In this document: positions 1 through 11,812 of the stretch, in pieces | Numbering within the stretch: position 1 is the stretch's first letter | How the letters are laid out: every line of letters begins with the position of its first letter | The notes under the pieces: model-generated | What the model saw: the letters and a program-made list of their open reading frames with translations, nothing else | Told to the model about the DNA's origin: nothing | The model's database searches: none | Source of the DNA: Gigaspora margarita | Lineage: Eukaryota; Glomeromycota; Glomeromycetes; Diversisporales; Gigasporaceae | Direction of reading: 5' to 3' | Assembly: GCA_009809945.1 (NCBI GenBank) | Contig: WTPW01000159.1 | Coordinates: 84,118 to 148,117 of the forward strand | DNA length: 64,000 nucleotides | Program-made: the position numbers and the translations under genes

Positions 1-187
1 TATGAGGATGGCCAGTTTTGAATTTGAGCAGAGAAAGGGTGAAAAATATGATTATTAAAAACTTGGATCCACGCAATTCCCATAGAGCATCTTGGGTTGG
101 AGATATGAATAACAGAACCATCAGTATAAAAACAAAAATTTGAGAGTAGAGAGTTGGATTGTGCTATAGATTAAGGTTTTGTGGTAG
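1..187 (-). pseudogene. LINE-1 fragment: start of RNase H domain
   Basis: Read on the minus strand this edge fragment encodes FCFYTDGS followed by SMGIAWIQ, the first catalytic-Asp strand and the second strand of a LINE-type RNase H domain (YTDGS is the metal-binding Asp motif). The frame carries an in-frame stop upstream of the motif, so it is a relic. It continues the linker at 6707-7173: when the LTR fossil at 188-6706 and one GTAG duplication are set aside, the two frames run on without a shift. The rest of RNase H and the LINE 3' end lie left of the window. Confidence 0.75.
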
Positions 188-893
188 TGTTAACCTATAG
201 AATTGCTATAAAACACAAAATCGCTCATAACTCTTGATCCACTGATCAGAATTGAATAAATGACCACCATTCGAATCAGCTCATCGAGACGGTTCTAACA
301 AGCTAAAGATCATCTCTGTATGACCACTGGATGACAAGATCGGAACCAATAAGTGATCAATCATGTGATCTGTAATTTGATTGGCTAGGCGATCTACTGC
401 GCGCCAAAGTGCATATATGGCATCTATAAAACATGTTATATTTATAGCATATATACTCTATATTTTATTTATAACACATATATCATTTATTTCATATATT
501 ACATTTATACTATTTATACTATATATTTTATTTGTAGTAGATATAGCATTTATTGCACATGTAATAGATATAGCCCGTTACATTTGTGAAAAACAAAAAT
601 GTATAAAAGCAGCTGATGTGGACCCCAAGTTCAACATAGAGTCTTCATACTCTTTCACTAATAAATACATTTATTTATTATTTAAAATAAACAGTTACTA
701 GTATCTTCATATACTTTTAATTGTAGCCTCTTTCGTAATTGCAAATTGCCAAAAATCTTCTTTGTTAAGATTTATTAAAAAACGTCTCTCGACTTAGATA
801 TATCACAGTAACAAGTGAGGTTACACAAAGTGTTCACCGTCTAAGGTCGCTCTAGTTACCTACTATCTCTAAAGAAGTAGATATAGGATAACA
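188..893 (+). repeat. 5' LTR
   Basis: Long terminal repeat with ends TGTTAACC and GGATAACA, near-identical to 6000-6706 and 22984-23691. It contains one copy of the GTCTCATYGAGAC-type module (about 232-320) and a hydrophobic shadow ORF that is open in all three copies. Confidence 0.82.
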
Positions 894-1405
894 AATTGGT
901 GGTGACTGTGAGATACTTTTTCTACCCTTGCATTGAATTTTGAAAACCCAAAAATCAGATTTTGGTCTTCGTGGAACGTTTTCCACTAAGTAAACTCGAT
1001 CAATTTTGCTCCGTTTGAGCTAAACTTTGGATTGTATACCCATTAAAAGAGATTCCGCACCTTTTGTACTAAGCTTATCTTAGGACAAAAATCCAACCGG
1101 AATTCGTAAATCGTAGTGACGGCATTTTCTCTCTCTCTAAAGATTTAAAAAGAAAAGGAAACATCAGTAAGAACCATTTGCAAATTGAAGCATGCTGAAA
1201 CAAATTTTGAAGCTACCTACGTGAAATTCGGAAGTTATATAAAGGAAGACCGTACGGAACTTTTCTACTAAGCATATCATAGTAGAGAAACGCATCGCCG
1301 AAGCGCTACAGCCGTTTAAATATTGGAAGAACTTAATCGTTTGAAGTGAAAGCATAAGTGTTTGCATTGTGACAAACAGCTTCAAGAAAGATAAAGTATT
1401 AGTGA
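894..1405. other. LTR-element leader region, no gene seen
   Basis: Between the 5' LTR and the first ORF. The bases just inside the LTR (TGGTGGTGACTGTG) sit where a primer-binding site would be expected. I could not match them to a tRNA without a search. Nothing else is recognisable. Confidence 0.4.
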
Positions 1406-2089
1406 ATGAATTTTGATTTTGGACAATACTTATCTAAAAATAGTTCAACATCAATTCTGCATACAATGGATAAAAGCCAACAGAAGTCAGATATNTACTN
1501 TAACCNTTGGACTGATGATTTTGATCAAAAAAATCAACAATCTGTATTAAATGCCTTACCTATTGAAGAGATCCCAATTGAGCCAGAAGCTGTACAACTT
1601 GAATCTCTACAACCTCAGGATACTGAAAATATAGAAAACACCCAAGATCCTTGGAAAATATTTGAAGAAACTATAGTTGCCTCTGGTCAAGCTCTAGGAT
1701 ATCCTGATAATGGACTATCAGATAAATGGGAGCTTGATTCTGATGAAGAGAGCCTTTATCTAATTAGTGGCAGAAGCAAAGAACCTCCTACTTACCATAT
1801 CAAAGACCTGATTAATATCAGATTGGACCAAATTCAACAATTGCTGAAACTTAGAGTCAATNAGCTTAGACTGAAAAAAGTTTTGTTCATCTTAAGTGAG
1901 ATGCAACACTTTTTGTATCCTAATCTACCCCCTCCTCTTCAACATCTGAATAGAGACTTTTACAAGCTCTATGAGGCAAAGATTAAGAAAGCTCAAGATA
2001 GGTTTCTTAAACAAGTTCTAAGAAAAGTCAGACTCTGTAAAAATATGAAAATTAAAGGATTCATATTAACAAAAAAATGTCTCTGCTAA
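1406..2089 (+). CDS. ORF in the gag position of the LTR fossil, unassigned
   Basis: An ORF of about 227 codons, with a few ambiguous bases, is the only substantial open frame in the sense direction inside the LTR element. The N-terminal half is acidic and Pro/Glu-rich. The C-terminal third is basic with a likely helical segment. I see no zinc knuckle, protease or RT motif and recognise no family. Its position behind the 5' LTR suggests a gag-like or accessory product, but a captured or unrelated gene cannot be excluded. Confidence 0.4.
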   Translation: MNFDFGQYLSKNSSTSILHTMDKSQQKSDXYXNXWTDDFDQKNQQSVLNALPIEEIPIEPEAVQLESLQPQDTENIENTQDPWKIFEETIVASGQALGYPDNGLSDKWELDSDEESLYLISGRSKEPPTYHIKDLINIRLDQIQQLLKLRVNXLRLKKVLFILSEMQHFLYPNLPPPLQHLNRDFYKLYEAKIKKAQDRFLKQVLRKVRLCKNMKIKGFILTKKCLC

Positions 2090-5030
2090 TTTCTTAAAAA
2101 GAAAATACAAACTTTACTAGTTCCCAGAGTACACAATATTTTATAAACAATCCTTTTGTTATTATATATTTATTTAATTGCATCTTTATTTATTATCACT
2201 AATTTAGTATATTTTACCCAAACCCAATTCTATATCTAATTACCCCCACCTCCCCTACTTCTAATCTAATCCCTTGACTATTCAATCCCTCATTCCAAAT
2301 CTAAAATTCCAATTCTACCAAAAAAAAAAAAAAAAAAATCTAAAACTCAAGCCTCCAGAAGTTCTAATTAGAATTTGACCAAAACACAAGAAATACCCCA
2401 ATGTTAGCAAAAAAAAAAAAAATATATCCAGCTCCAAGTTCATATCCAAAACCAGATTCAAATCCACCTGCACCTTTAATCGAAGACCTGGAAAAAAAAA
2501 GAGAGATCGAATCTATGTGAACATTCGATCATATGATCATGAAATCTAAGTCACCAATTTGAGAGGATCCCCATTCGACAACCGAATCTACCAATTCCAT
2601 TATCCTCAGATCCAAAAATCTATTCAAAACTTTGACTATCCAAGATCTTGGCTTCTAACTGATTCGTCGAACATAATTCACCCTAAACAAAAACAAAAAT
2701 TGATTAGAATGATTATAGGAGAAAGAAAAAAAAAAAGAGAGACATCATGTACCAAAACTTCAAACGAAAGATGAAATTTGATCATCATCATTATGAATGG
2801 AACAAAGAGTCCCAAACCCAAAAGAAAATCAAGACCCGAATTAGTACTATTCCTGAATTAAAACAAGAAAAAAAGAAAAACGAGGATTTTATACTTATCT
2901 GCTGAACCCGATTCCAATTTACATGACCGAGTTTATCAAACAACCACAAAGCAATTTGCTTTAAGCCATTGCTCTTGGATCTTTGACCCTTCTCGCTGCT
3001 GCAACGACACTGGGAGAAACAGAATTTTTCTTGTTATTCGGCACTAACCAAGCAACAAGATCCAAGCCCAAAGATCTATGAAACATACTTCAATGCCACC
3101 AGTCCAAAATTATGACCTGGCCTAGTAAAGCAAACTTTGGATTAGCTAAAGATTATAATCCAGCCCAAAAAAAAAAAAAAACAAGATAAGAGACCTATAC
3201 TTATCTCAAACATGACTATATATAATCCCTCCTCAAGAAGCTGATTTGTTTTGAGTCGCTATCCTGGAAAAAAAAAACAAACAAACAAACAATAGTACTA
3301 ATCTGATTCAAAGATCCCAAAGCTAACGGAACACAAAGAGTGATCATCTGATCATCTTATTCAATTATACTATTCGCATTAATTTATATTGAAGTTCCCG
3401 ATGATTATTAAATAAAAGGAAGTTGTTAAATTGAGAGCATTCTATTTATTACTTCCATGCTACAATAATATAGCAATTGCTATATATCTTTATACAAAGT
3501 TGACCGATTAAGTTAGAATTGGTCTAACTTATAGTCTAGTGCTAGCTAAATGTAGATAGTTGGTGAAATCAAGTTCTATTAAAGATAATATAATAGATTT
3601 CAACACTATATAAATTTACCAAACGAAAAAAAAAAAATAATTTTTTTTTACTTATTCAAGCATCCAGAAACCCTATTCTCCTGGTTATACCTACAGGAAG
3701 AAAACCAACCAAAGTTTGGGAAGGATTTCCAACCTAATCAAAAATTTGTACTTAACATTCGTTAAAACCCGTACAAGACCAAGATCCACGAAACGACTAA
3801 AGAAGCATAATAAAAATTGGACGACCACTTTGACAAACGAAGAGTCAGCAAGAAAGCTCCATGAATAGCAAAATCTAGACCCACAAAACAAGAACCTACC
3901 AGAATGCTGACGAAGTAAACCTAGAAAGAACGAACTGTACAGATGAAAAATAAAGAAAAAGGAACTACTAGAAACAGCAAATATCAGAAAATAAACCTTA
4001 CCTCCACAAAAGTATAATGACACCAACGATGAAATACATTCCCAACCTTTAAACGGCAATGCGACAAGGAATCGTTAACTCTGAAAAACGATGATGCCGA
4101 AACAGATATACTTTAACCGAAGACTTCAACACTGACTACTACGACTACGAACTCCAAGAAACAATGATGGTTCTAAGATCGGTGCCCTATATATACAAAA
4201 AAAAAAGAAGTTAACATAAGTTAACTGAAAAATTTTTAATTTTAACATTACACATGATCTTCAAGTGTAACAAGGTAACTATACAGTACTATGATCTATG
4301 ATCGACTACGTACTGTAAGTCGTGACCAAAGCTAGGGTCGGAACTGCAAAAAAAAAATTTTTTTACCACCAATTAATGCATGAAGCATTCAATGAACAAT
4401 TGAACAATTAAATATACTAGCTTTAATTGACTAGGATAGATTTGAGCAAGTGAAGCTCTTATTATTTTAATTAGTTTGTTATTTCTGAGCAAAAATAACT
4501 GAAGGTTAGATGTTTTACCCTATTGGAAAACAGCAACAAAATTTGAAGAAAATATTTGGATAGCAGTAAGACTTGTAATTAGCCTGACAATGGCATGTAA
4601 ATGATTGTTAAGCATGCTATAGAATTGGAAAAGCAATTAATTAATTTGAAGAATCTGTAAGACACGCATATAGCCTAGTACTAGCGATATTATTTAAAAA
4701 ATTTAACTTTTTGGAACTATAAAGCTTTTAAATCTGACATTAAAGAAAATTCAGATTAGGTTGTCAGTGTCCTAATCAACATTAGATATTGTATTTATTG
4801 AACTTTGATCAAAACCAAACACAACAGATATCAAAAAATTTTTACCAACATGATTTGAACAATTAATTAAAAAGTTTTTATTTTTATTATTTGATATTAT
4901 TTAGAAACTTATTTATAATTTCTTATTTACAAACAATATTTTTATTCAAATATGAAAAAAAATATATTTACAAAAAAAAAAAAGATAAAGAAAAAAAAAA
5001 AATAACAAAAAAAATATAGATAAATAATAG
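2090..5030. other. Internal LTR-element sequence without recognisable genes
   Basis: About 2.9 kb of A-rich sequence with many poly-A tracts (for example near 2320, 2410, 3170, 3270, 3625 and 4970). Short frames occur, such as 2559-2774 on plus and 3691-4059 on minus, but they are low complexity or lack any motif. No pol domain is visible on either strand. Confidence 0.55.
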
Positions 5031-5410
5031 TTAATTATTTCTTCCCACCCTTGTATTTCTCAACCTATTTTCTAAATTTGCTACATGAGCCCTCAACCTA
5101 TTTCTTTCTACAACCAATCTCAAATATCTTTTATCTCGCTGCCAATTTTCTGTCACTATCTCTACTGCATGAATTCTTCTTTCTTCTAATTCTTCTTCTA
5201 AATCTGAAATCCTTCTTTGTAATCTCCTTACTTCTCTTGACAATCTATTAAATTATATTTTTATTATTATTATACTATATTATAACTATTATTATTATAT
5301 TTTATCACTATTTTACCTTCTATTCACTCCTTGAAGTGTATCGATGACTCTGAACAAAACATTACTACCATTACTTCTTTGAGAATGAGTTGTTCGATAT
5401 CTATGAACCA

Positions 5411-5411
<1 letters not shown>
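5031..5411 (-). CDS. Small coiled-coil protein, two-exon gene model
   Basis: On the minus strand an ATG at 5411 opens exon 1 (5411-5317). A 72-bp intron (5316-5245) with GT...AG borders follows, then exon 2 (5244-5031) with a stop, giving 102 residues. The phase joins exactly (95 bp plus 214 bp). Exon 2 encodes a highly charged heptad-like helix (RRLQRRISDLEEELEERR, then a second Leu/Arg-rich helix), a convincing coiled coil. There is no signal peptide or membrane segment. The A/T-rich upstream region has an ATT microsatellite. It lies antisense inside the LTR fossil, so it may be a host gene captured by, or inserted into, that element. Function unknown. The clean intron and protein-like composition argue against a chance ORF. 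Confidence 0.55.
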
Positions 5412-5442
<31 letters not shown>

Positions 5443-5621
5443 GATATTGTTGATATTGTTGTTGATATTTCTTATTTTTTTTGTTAAAAGAAATTTTTTT
5501 TTCTCTCGTTATTACTCCTTATATTACACAAACTTTAATTTTACCCCTTAATGCTTATTGGCTTAATTTAGTAAATTTGGACATTCATAAATAGTACAAT
5601 TAAATTTTTTTTATATTAATT

Positions 5622-5745
5622 ATTGTAGAAGAGTGGTATAAAGCATAAGGCTGTTGCTAGCAGTCATAGGTTCGATACCTGCTGATGGACTATAAACTCT
5701 GCTAATGGGTCATGATTGCAGCATCTGCACTAAAATTTTTTTTTT
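5622..5745 (+). repeat. tRNA-derived SINE-like unit (tRNA-Ser-like head)
   Basis: TAGAAGAGTGG (5626-5636) fits a pol III A box and GGTTCGATACC (5669-5679) is a perfect B box. Between them GGCTG/CAGTC forms a 5-bp stem around a 7-nt loop with GCT in the anticodon position (5656-5658). The acceptor stem and the long serine variable arm are absent, so it is not a working tRNA. It ends near a run of 13 T, a pol III terminator. Confidence 0.55.
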
Positions 5746-5999
5746 TTGCAAAAATAATATAATACTTAATTTTTTTATTTATTTTATTTACTTTTAATTT
5801 ATGTTTCTTATTTCAAAAGTAACAACGATAGTAGATTTATTGATCCAAGTCTACTAATTATTGAGCTAATAGGATCCAACATAGAAGTCATTTATTGAAC
5901 CAAGTTTTTAACTCTATCCAACATTAAGAACCTTCACACCTCAGACCTTATCTTTCTATACTGAAGTTCTCATGGAATTCGAAAATAAGTCCGGGAGAA

Positions 6000-6706
6000 T
6001 GTTAACCTATAGAAATTGCTATAAAACACAAAATCGCTCATAACTCTTGATCCATTGTTCGAAATTGAATAAAATGACCACCATTCGAATTAGCCTATCA
6101 AGACGGTTCTAACGAGCTAAAGATCATCTCTGTAGACCACTGGATGACAAGATCGGAACCAATAAGTGATCAATCATGTGATCTGTAATTTGATTGGCTA
6201 GGCGATCTACTGCGCGCCAAAGTGCATATATGGCATTTATAAAACATGGCATATTTATAGCATATATACTCTATATTTTATTTATAACACATATATCATT
6301 TATTTTATATATTACATTTATACTATTTATACTATATATTTTATTAGTAGTAGATATAGCATTTATTGCACATGTAATAGATATAGCCTGTTACATTTGT
6401 GAAAAACAAAAATGTATAAAAGCAGCTGATGTGGACCCCAAGTTCAACATCGAGTCTTCATACTCTTTCACTAATAAATACATTTATTTATTATTTAAAA
6501 TAAACAGTTACTAGTATCTTCATATACTTTTAATTGTAGCCTCTTTCGTAATTGCAAATTGCCAAAAATCTTCTTTGTTAAGTTTTATTAAAAAATGCCT
6601 CTCAACTTAGATATATCACAGTAACAAGTGAGGTTATACAAAGTGTTCACTATCTAAGGTCGCTCTAGTTACCTACTATCTTTAAAGAAGTAGATATAGG
6701 ATAACA
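6000..6706 (+). repeat. 3' LTR
   Basis: Second copy of the terminal repeat, same orientation and ends as 188-893, followed directly by GTAG, the target duplication. A purine-rich stretch (AAGTCCGGGAGAA) precedes it, in the position of a polypurine tract. Confidence 0.82.
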
Positions 6707-7173
6707 GTAGCTGAAGAAGTTAGAAAAATGTCTAAAATAGAGTTGTTGTATATTATAATTTGGGGTAGAGGAGGAGTATTAATAAAATAGCAAAATGCAA
6801 TAGAATATAGTAAATCAAGTTGATTTGCATTAAGTTGAAGTTTGTTTGTAAGTTTGGTATAGGTTTTTCTACCCAAAAATTTAGTAGATAGTGTAGCTGA
6901 TATGTCTAAAGTGAGGCAGGACCCCGAAATATACATAGATAGGTCAGGTATTAGTTTGCTTATTTTTGAAGATTTTATGCAGATCTTTTCTATTTTTAGT
7001 AATTTTTTTGCTTATTTTTGAAGTTTTTTTGCAGATTTTTCTATTTTATAAATAACCTGACCTATCTATATATATTTTGGGGTCCTGTGCAGGCACTTTG
7101 AATTCTATTCAAATTAAAAGAATATCCTGAGCAGAGAGTGCAGTATATATCAGGAGTAGGGTAAAGAGATATA
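6707..7173 (-). pseudogene. LINE-1 fragment: linker between RT and RNase H
   Basis: The minus strand encodes a cysteine pair (CTLCSG) and a mostly open linker ending ...LDIFLTSSAT, which runs in frame into the RNase H start at 187 once the LTR fossil is set aside. A 169-bp MITE (6918-7086) interrupts it. No domain is assignable. The placement rests on order and frame. Confidence 0.6.
6918..7086. mobile_element. MITE family B (AGGACCCC ends), short copy
   Basis: Terminal inverted repeats of about 32 bp start AGGACCCCGAAATATA and end with the complement, ...TATTTTGGGGTCCT. Flanks GTGAGGC and GTGCAGGC are an imperfect 7-8 bp duplication. The interior repeats the phrase 'TTTGCTTATTTTTGAAG...TTTGCAGAT' twice. 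Related copies are at 52138-52607, 54680-54859 and 7773-11861. Confidence 0.8.
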
Positions 7174-7513
7174 CAGTCAGACCACTATAAATGCAACCTC
7201 CATAAATGCAATACCTCCCTAAATGCATGTTTTTGTCTTGTCTGTAAGAAATAATTAGTGCTAAATGCACGTTCTATATTCTGTAAATGCACGTTCTCCC
7301 AAATATTTTCTATATCATGCTACCTCCCTAAATCATGTAGCCAATCAAATTTTAGTATTTAAGATAGGTTATATAGTTTTTAGTAGAAGTTATACAAACT
7401 TGATGATCAAATCTTTAAAGCTTCAATTTAATTGGCTCTCCCTAAATGCAATACCTCCCTAAATGCACATTGTAGTCTTGTCTGTACACATTGCATTTAT
7501 GGAGGTTTGACTG
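7174..7513. mobile_element. Mariner-like MITE (CAGTCAGACC ends)
   Basis: 340 bp with inverted ends CAGTCAGACCACTATAAATG and ...GGAGGTTTGACTG, flanked by TA/TA, the Tc1/mariner target. The phrase CCTCCCTAAATGCA recurs internally. No coding capacity. Same family as 56712-57320. Confidence 0.8.
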
Positions 7514-7772
7514 TAATACTATAATCAGTTTGTATATTCCAATGTGTTATAGAGATAGTATTAGTAGTGTGATTAAATCATTGAGCTTTTCCAATTATAA
7601 TTTCATTCTCAAGATAGAAAATAAGCCAAGATTAGATTTGGAGTTAAAGTGACTAGTTTGAAATGAGAATAAATTAGTATTAAAAAGATATAAAGAGAAA
7701 CTAATATGATAAGTTGTAGTATTGGATAAAATTATATTTTCAAGTGTAAGGAACCAATTGGATATTTTTTCT
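7514..7772 (-). pseudogene. LINE-1 fragment downstream of RT
   Basis: The minus strand reads ISNWFLTLENIIL followed by a further open stretch, matching the post-RT region of this LINE type (aromatic W-F pair before the linker). It joins 11862-12338 in frame across the 4.1 kb insert at 7773-11861. Later stops and frame loss show it is dead. Confidence 0.55.
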
Positions 7773-8938
7773 AGGACCCCGAGCTATTAGTATATAGGTT
7801 AGTGAACTAGATGCATAGCCAACTTAATAACTTTTTTGGATATAAGATCTTAGATTGCTTAGAAATCAACAAAATTTTAAAAAAAGTTAGATTTCAATTT
7901 GCGTATTTTTTAGCTAAATTTAAAACAGTTAGAGATTGCAAATGCTTATTTTTGGTACTAATAGGGCATGGTTTACTACTGTAGATTCCTAAAAATAAGC
8001 TATTTTTTTAGATTTAAAAAATCAGAATTTATTTTGAAGTATTATAACTTTTTAAGGAATTTGTACACAATAAGGAGGTAGCTTATTTTAGAAATATAAA
8101 TCCTAAAAAGGTTTATTTATCTCAATGTTTACTTTTAAAATTTATTTCACATACTAATATGCATTCCAATATAAATAAATACAAACAAATACCTTTATTA
8201 TTATAATAATAATATAAATTAATTTTAAATTTTAAAAGCCATTGTAAGAGATTTAACAATCCAAATTTGACAGTTTTGATACCATTCAAATCATTTCATT
8301 GAGATGAATCGAATGGTACCAAAATTATTAAATTTAGATCACTATAGCACAAGATATTAATAATTTTATAATTTTTATAAAATCTTAACAAACTTGATAA
8401 CCAGGAATCCAAATTTGATTATTTTGGTACCATTTGATTCGTCTCGATGAGACAGTTCAAATGGTACCAAAATTATCAAAATCGGATCATAGATCACAAG
8501 ATATCTATAAAAACTGTTTGTAATGCAATTTATACTGTATAAAGATTTTTATATAAAATTGCGTTACAAACGTTTTTCATAGATATCTTGTGATCTAGTG
8601 ATCCAATTTTGATGAATTTGGTACTATTCGAACTGTTATCGAGACAAATCGAATGGTATCAAAATCAACAAAATTGGATCATTAGATCACAAGTTATCTA
8701 CAAAAAATGTTTGTAATGCAATTTTATATAAAAATCTTTATACAGTATAAATTGCATTACAAATAGTTTTTATAGATATCTTGTGATCTAAAAATCAATT
8801 TTGATAATTTTGGTACCATTCGAACCGTCTCATTGAGATGAATTGAATGGTACCAAAACTATTCAAATCAGACCACTAGATCACAAGATATCTATGAAAA
8901 ACTTTTGTAATGCAATTTATACTATATAAAGATTTTTA

Positions 8939-10237
8939 CAGTGGCCTACCATATTATTATGGACACTTTTTGGGTGGCCATCGCTCAAAATCGAGTAAGT
9001 AAATGCAGCACGAACTTTTGTCACGTGACTAATCGATCTAATGGTACAACATACTAAAATTTGGTACAATTTAATTAGATAGTGCCGAAGTTATGCAAAA
9101 GTTAATACAAAGTACCATTTTCAGGTTTGTACAAAAATCGATTTTCTGAATTTTTAGAATTTTTTTTTTTTAAAAAAAAATTCACAAAAAATCGATTTTG
9201 TGCTCAAATCAGTTCAAATTTCACTCAAATGTAGTGTGGTACCCAGGTCACGTTATGCGATATAAAAAAACATATATCCATATGACCAATCGGCATAAAA
9301 AAACAAATCTGCATCTTAATTTTTTTTTCACAAAAAATGGGCGTGAAGAAAGATTTAACAGAAAGACAGCGAGGAGCCATAATTTATGGACACCAAAGAG
9401 GCGATTCGCTTTGTACAATAGCAGCTGTGACTGGTTGTAGTAAAAGTTCCATAGGGAACGTTATAAAGCAGCACAGTGAGTCAGGTACAGAAATTTAAAA
9501 AAAAAGTACTGGTCGACCGAAAACTCTAACACCCTTGGATCTTAAAAACCTTAAAGACTTAGTCACAGATGGCAACCGCTGTTTCAGCCTTACACAGATA
9601 ACCAAACTACACAATTGTCAAAGCAAAAAACAATTTCTGAGAGTACTATGCGCCGTGCTTTGCACAGTTTGGGCTTGTCCTCTTGTGTCATCTCCAAAGC
9701 CTCTCATCATGGCTAAGAATATGGAAATAAGGTATAAATGGGCACTTGAACATCATGAGTGGTGTGTTGTCATCTACATGCATCTTTTTCTGGGTTCCCC
9801 TGGCATGAAACAAATGAAAAATGGGAAATCAGTTGCGTTAGTAATCTCGTAGAGCCGGATGCTCTTGCTAAAAAATCGTGGTATGAAACACTACCGCAGA
9901 CTGTTTGCCAGCATCTCCAATCAGGTTGATGCTTTTATAGAAACTGTGGGCAGACCCATCGAATATTATAATATAATTGGTTTTTTTTATATATATAAAT
10001 TTTTTTTTAAAAAAAAAAAAGAAAATATAAAATTTTTACTTTCGTACAAATAAAAAAATCAAAATTTTAGAATTTTTTGCATGACTTCTCCGTGATATAA
10101 TGAAATTGCATAAAATTTTAGTATGTTGTACCGTTAGATCGACCGGTCATGCAATATAAATTTCATACTGCATTTACTTACCCGATTTTGAGCGATGGCC
10201 ACCCAAAAAGTGTCCATAATAATATGGTAGGCCACTG
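8939..10237 (+). mobile_element. Tc1/mariner element, decayed
   Basis: Inverted repeats of over 60 bp begin CAGTGGCCTACCATATTATT and end with the complement. TA flanks both sides. The centre holds a broken Tc1-like transposase. Length 1299 bp is close to a normal Tc1 element. Confidence 0.88.
9337..9960 (+). pseudogene. Tc1-like transposase, broken
   Basis: From the ATG at 9337 the first 50 or so residues (LTERQRGAIIYGHQRGDS, then a second helix with CSKSSI) form the N-terminal helix-turn-helix that binds the terminal repeats. A stop follows after SESGTEI. Past a run of A, the frame STGRPKTLT (the GRPR-like linker of Tc1 transposases) and STMRRALHSLGL (second helix-turn-helix) resume. Most of the DDE/D catalytic core is deleted: after the second HTH the sequence jumps to a short KSWYETLPQTVCQ-like C-terminal piece. 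Frameshifts and stops are several. Inactive. Confidence 0.82.
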
Positions 10238-11010
10238 TATATAAAATTGTATTACAAAAGTTTTTCACAGATATCTTGTGATCCAGTGATCTGATTTTGG
10301 TGATTTGGTACTATTCGAACCATCTCATCGAGATGAATCGAATGGTATCAATATCATCAAAATTGGACCACTAGATCACAAGATATCTGCAAAAAACATT
10401 TGTAACGCAATTTATACTATATAAAGAATGTTATATAAAATTGCATTACAAACATTTTTCGTAGATATCTTGTGATCTAATAATCCAATTTTGATGCTTT
10501 TGGTACTATTCGAACCGTCTCATCGAGATGAATCGAATGGTAACAAAATTATCAGATTTGGATTACTGGTTATCAAGATCGTTAAGATTTTATAAAAATT
10601 ATAAAATTGTTAATATCTTGTGCTATAGTGATCTAAATTTAATAATTTCGGTACCATTCGATTCGCCTTGATGAGACAATTTGAATGGTCCAAAATAGTT
10701 AAATTTGGACTATTTGATCTCTCACAATAGTTCTTCAAAGATTTAATTAAATGCTATATAAAGGAGTAGCTTATTTTCAAAATTAAAAATTTTATTATTG
10801 TTTTTAATTTAAAAATATAGAATCGGTTATAGAGGTTTTTAAGTTTTTTGTTTAAAATTAAAAGAGTAGCTTATTTTTAGAGTAACATATTTTCAGAAAA
10901 TTTTATTATAATTCAGATAATATGTTTGCTTATTTTTAATAAATTTTTATATATAATATGGTAAAAATGCTTATTGATATTAATAAAAATGCTTGCTTAG
11001 AGCTATTATA

Positions 11011-11812
11011 CAGGGGGTGACAATAAATTGTAGACACTTTTTAAAAATTTATACCAAGCTAAATAAATATAATATCAAGCTAAAAATTATAAAAAAAGTT
11101 TATTAAATCTAAGGCTTTTAAATAAAAAAAAATTATAAAATTCTATGCAGTAGTTTTAAAATAATTAAAATAATACAAAATTGTGTAATTTTATACCAGA
11201 CAAAGCTGGTAATATTAAAAAAATCATTAAAATTATATTTTTATAGTAAAAATTAATTTTTTATTAAATAAACTAAATTTTTTATTTTATAAAGTTATTT
11301 AATATAACAAATTATATATAATTTGAAATTTTTATAATTTTTTAAAAAATTTTAAATTTTTTATGATTTTTTAAAGTAAAAGTTAAAATATTAATTTAAA
11401 TTAATTAATTTCTAAAAGTAATAATTTTTATTGCTATATATAATAATTTTATAAATATTTTTTAAAAATTTTAAAAATGTTAAAAAAATATATAATTTGT
11501 TATATTAAATAATATTATTTAAAAAAAATTAATTTATTTAACAAAAAAATTAAGTTTATATTTTACTAAATTTAGTAATTCTATTATTATATAAGTTATA
11601 TTAAAATTACTAATTTTGTACTAGTATAACATTACACAATTTTGTGTTATCTTGATTATTTTAAAAACTACTACATAGAATTTTATAATTTTTTTTTTAT
11701 TTAAAAGCCTTAGATTTAATAAACTTTTTATATAATTTTTAGCTTGATATTATATTAATTTAGCTTGGTATAAATTTTTAAAAAGTGTCCACAATTTATT
11801 GTCACCCTCCTG
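11011..11812. mobile_element. Mariner-like foldback MITE (CAGGGGGTGAC ends)
   Basis: 802 bp forming one long inverted repeat. Both ends read CAGGGGGTGACAATAAATTG or near it, followed by GTAGACACTTTTTAAAAAT. The arms extend inward for over 200 bp. TA duplication on both sides. Over 80% A+T and no coding capacity. Confidence 0.82.

Larger units (their letters stand above)
188..6706 (+). mobile_element. LTR-retrotransposon fossil inserted in LINE-1
   Basis: Two direct repeats of about 706 bp (188-893 and 6000-6706), each starting TGTTAACC and ending GGATAACA (the TG...CA convention), bracket about 5.1 kb. The element is flanked by GTAG on both sides, a 4-bp target duplication. The repeats match closely, differing at a few percent of positions by eye, which suggests a fairly young insertion. 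One short ORF (1406-2089) lies in the gag position, but no protease, integrase or RT is recognisable, so it looks non-autonomous or heavily degraded. It sits inside the LINE-1 relic. Family beyond 'LTR element' is not assignable by eye. A solo LTR of the same family is at 22984-23691. Confidence 0.8.
8235..10730. repeat. Inverted array of palindromic modules
   Basis: Seven to eight modules of the form ACCATTCGAACCGTCTC / GAGATGAATCGAATGGT alternate with ATCTGTGATCTAGTGATCC-type phrases. The left arm (8235-8938) mirrors the right arm (10238-10730), and the Tc1 element sits near the axis. Confidence 0.75.

Noticed and set aside
381-701. A 106-codon hydrophobic frame open in all three LTR copies (also 6194-6514 and 23179-23499)
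   Set aside because: It lies wholly inside the LTR, is dominated by Ile/Tyr/Phe from AT-rich sequence, and its conservation follows from the close similarity of the repeats. No independent sign of coding.
188-893. Reading the 707-bp TGTTAACC repeat as a MITE
   Set aside because: Two same-orientation copies bracket one unit with shared GTAG flanks, and TG...CA ends fit an LTR better.
3691-4059. 122-codon minus-strand frame
   Set aside because: Phe/Ser/Val-rich with no motif, and it lies in non-coding LTR-element interior.
5649-5665. Functional tRNA-Ser gene
   Set aside because: Anticodon arm and B box are good, but the acceptor stem and long variable arm are missing.
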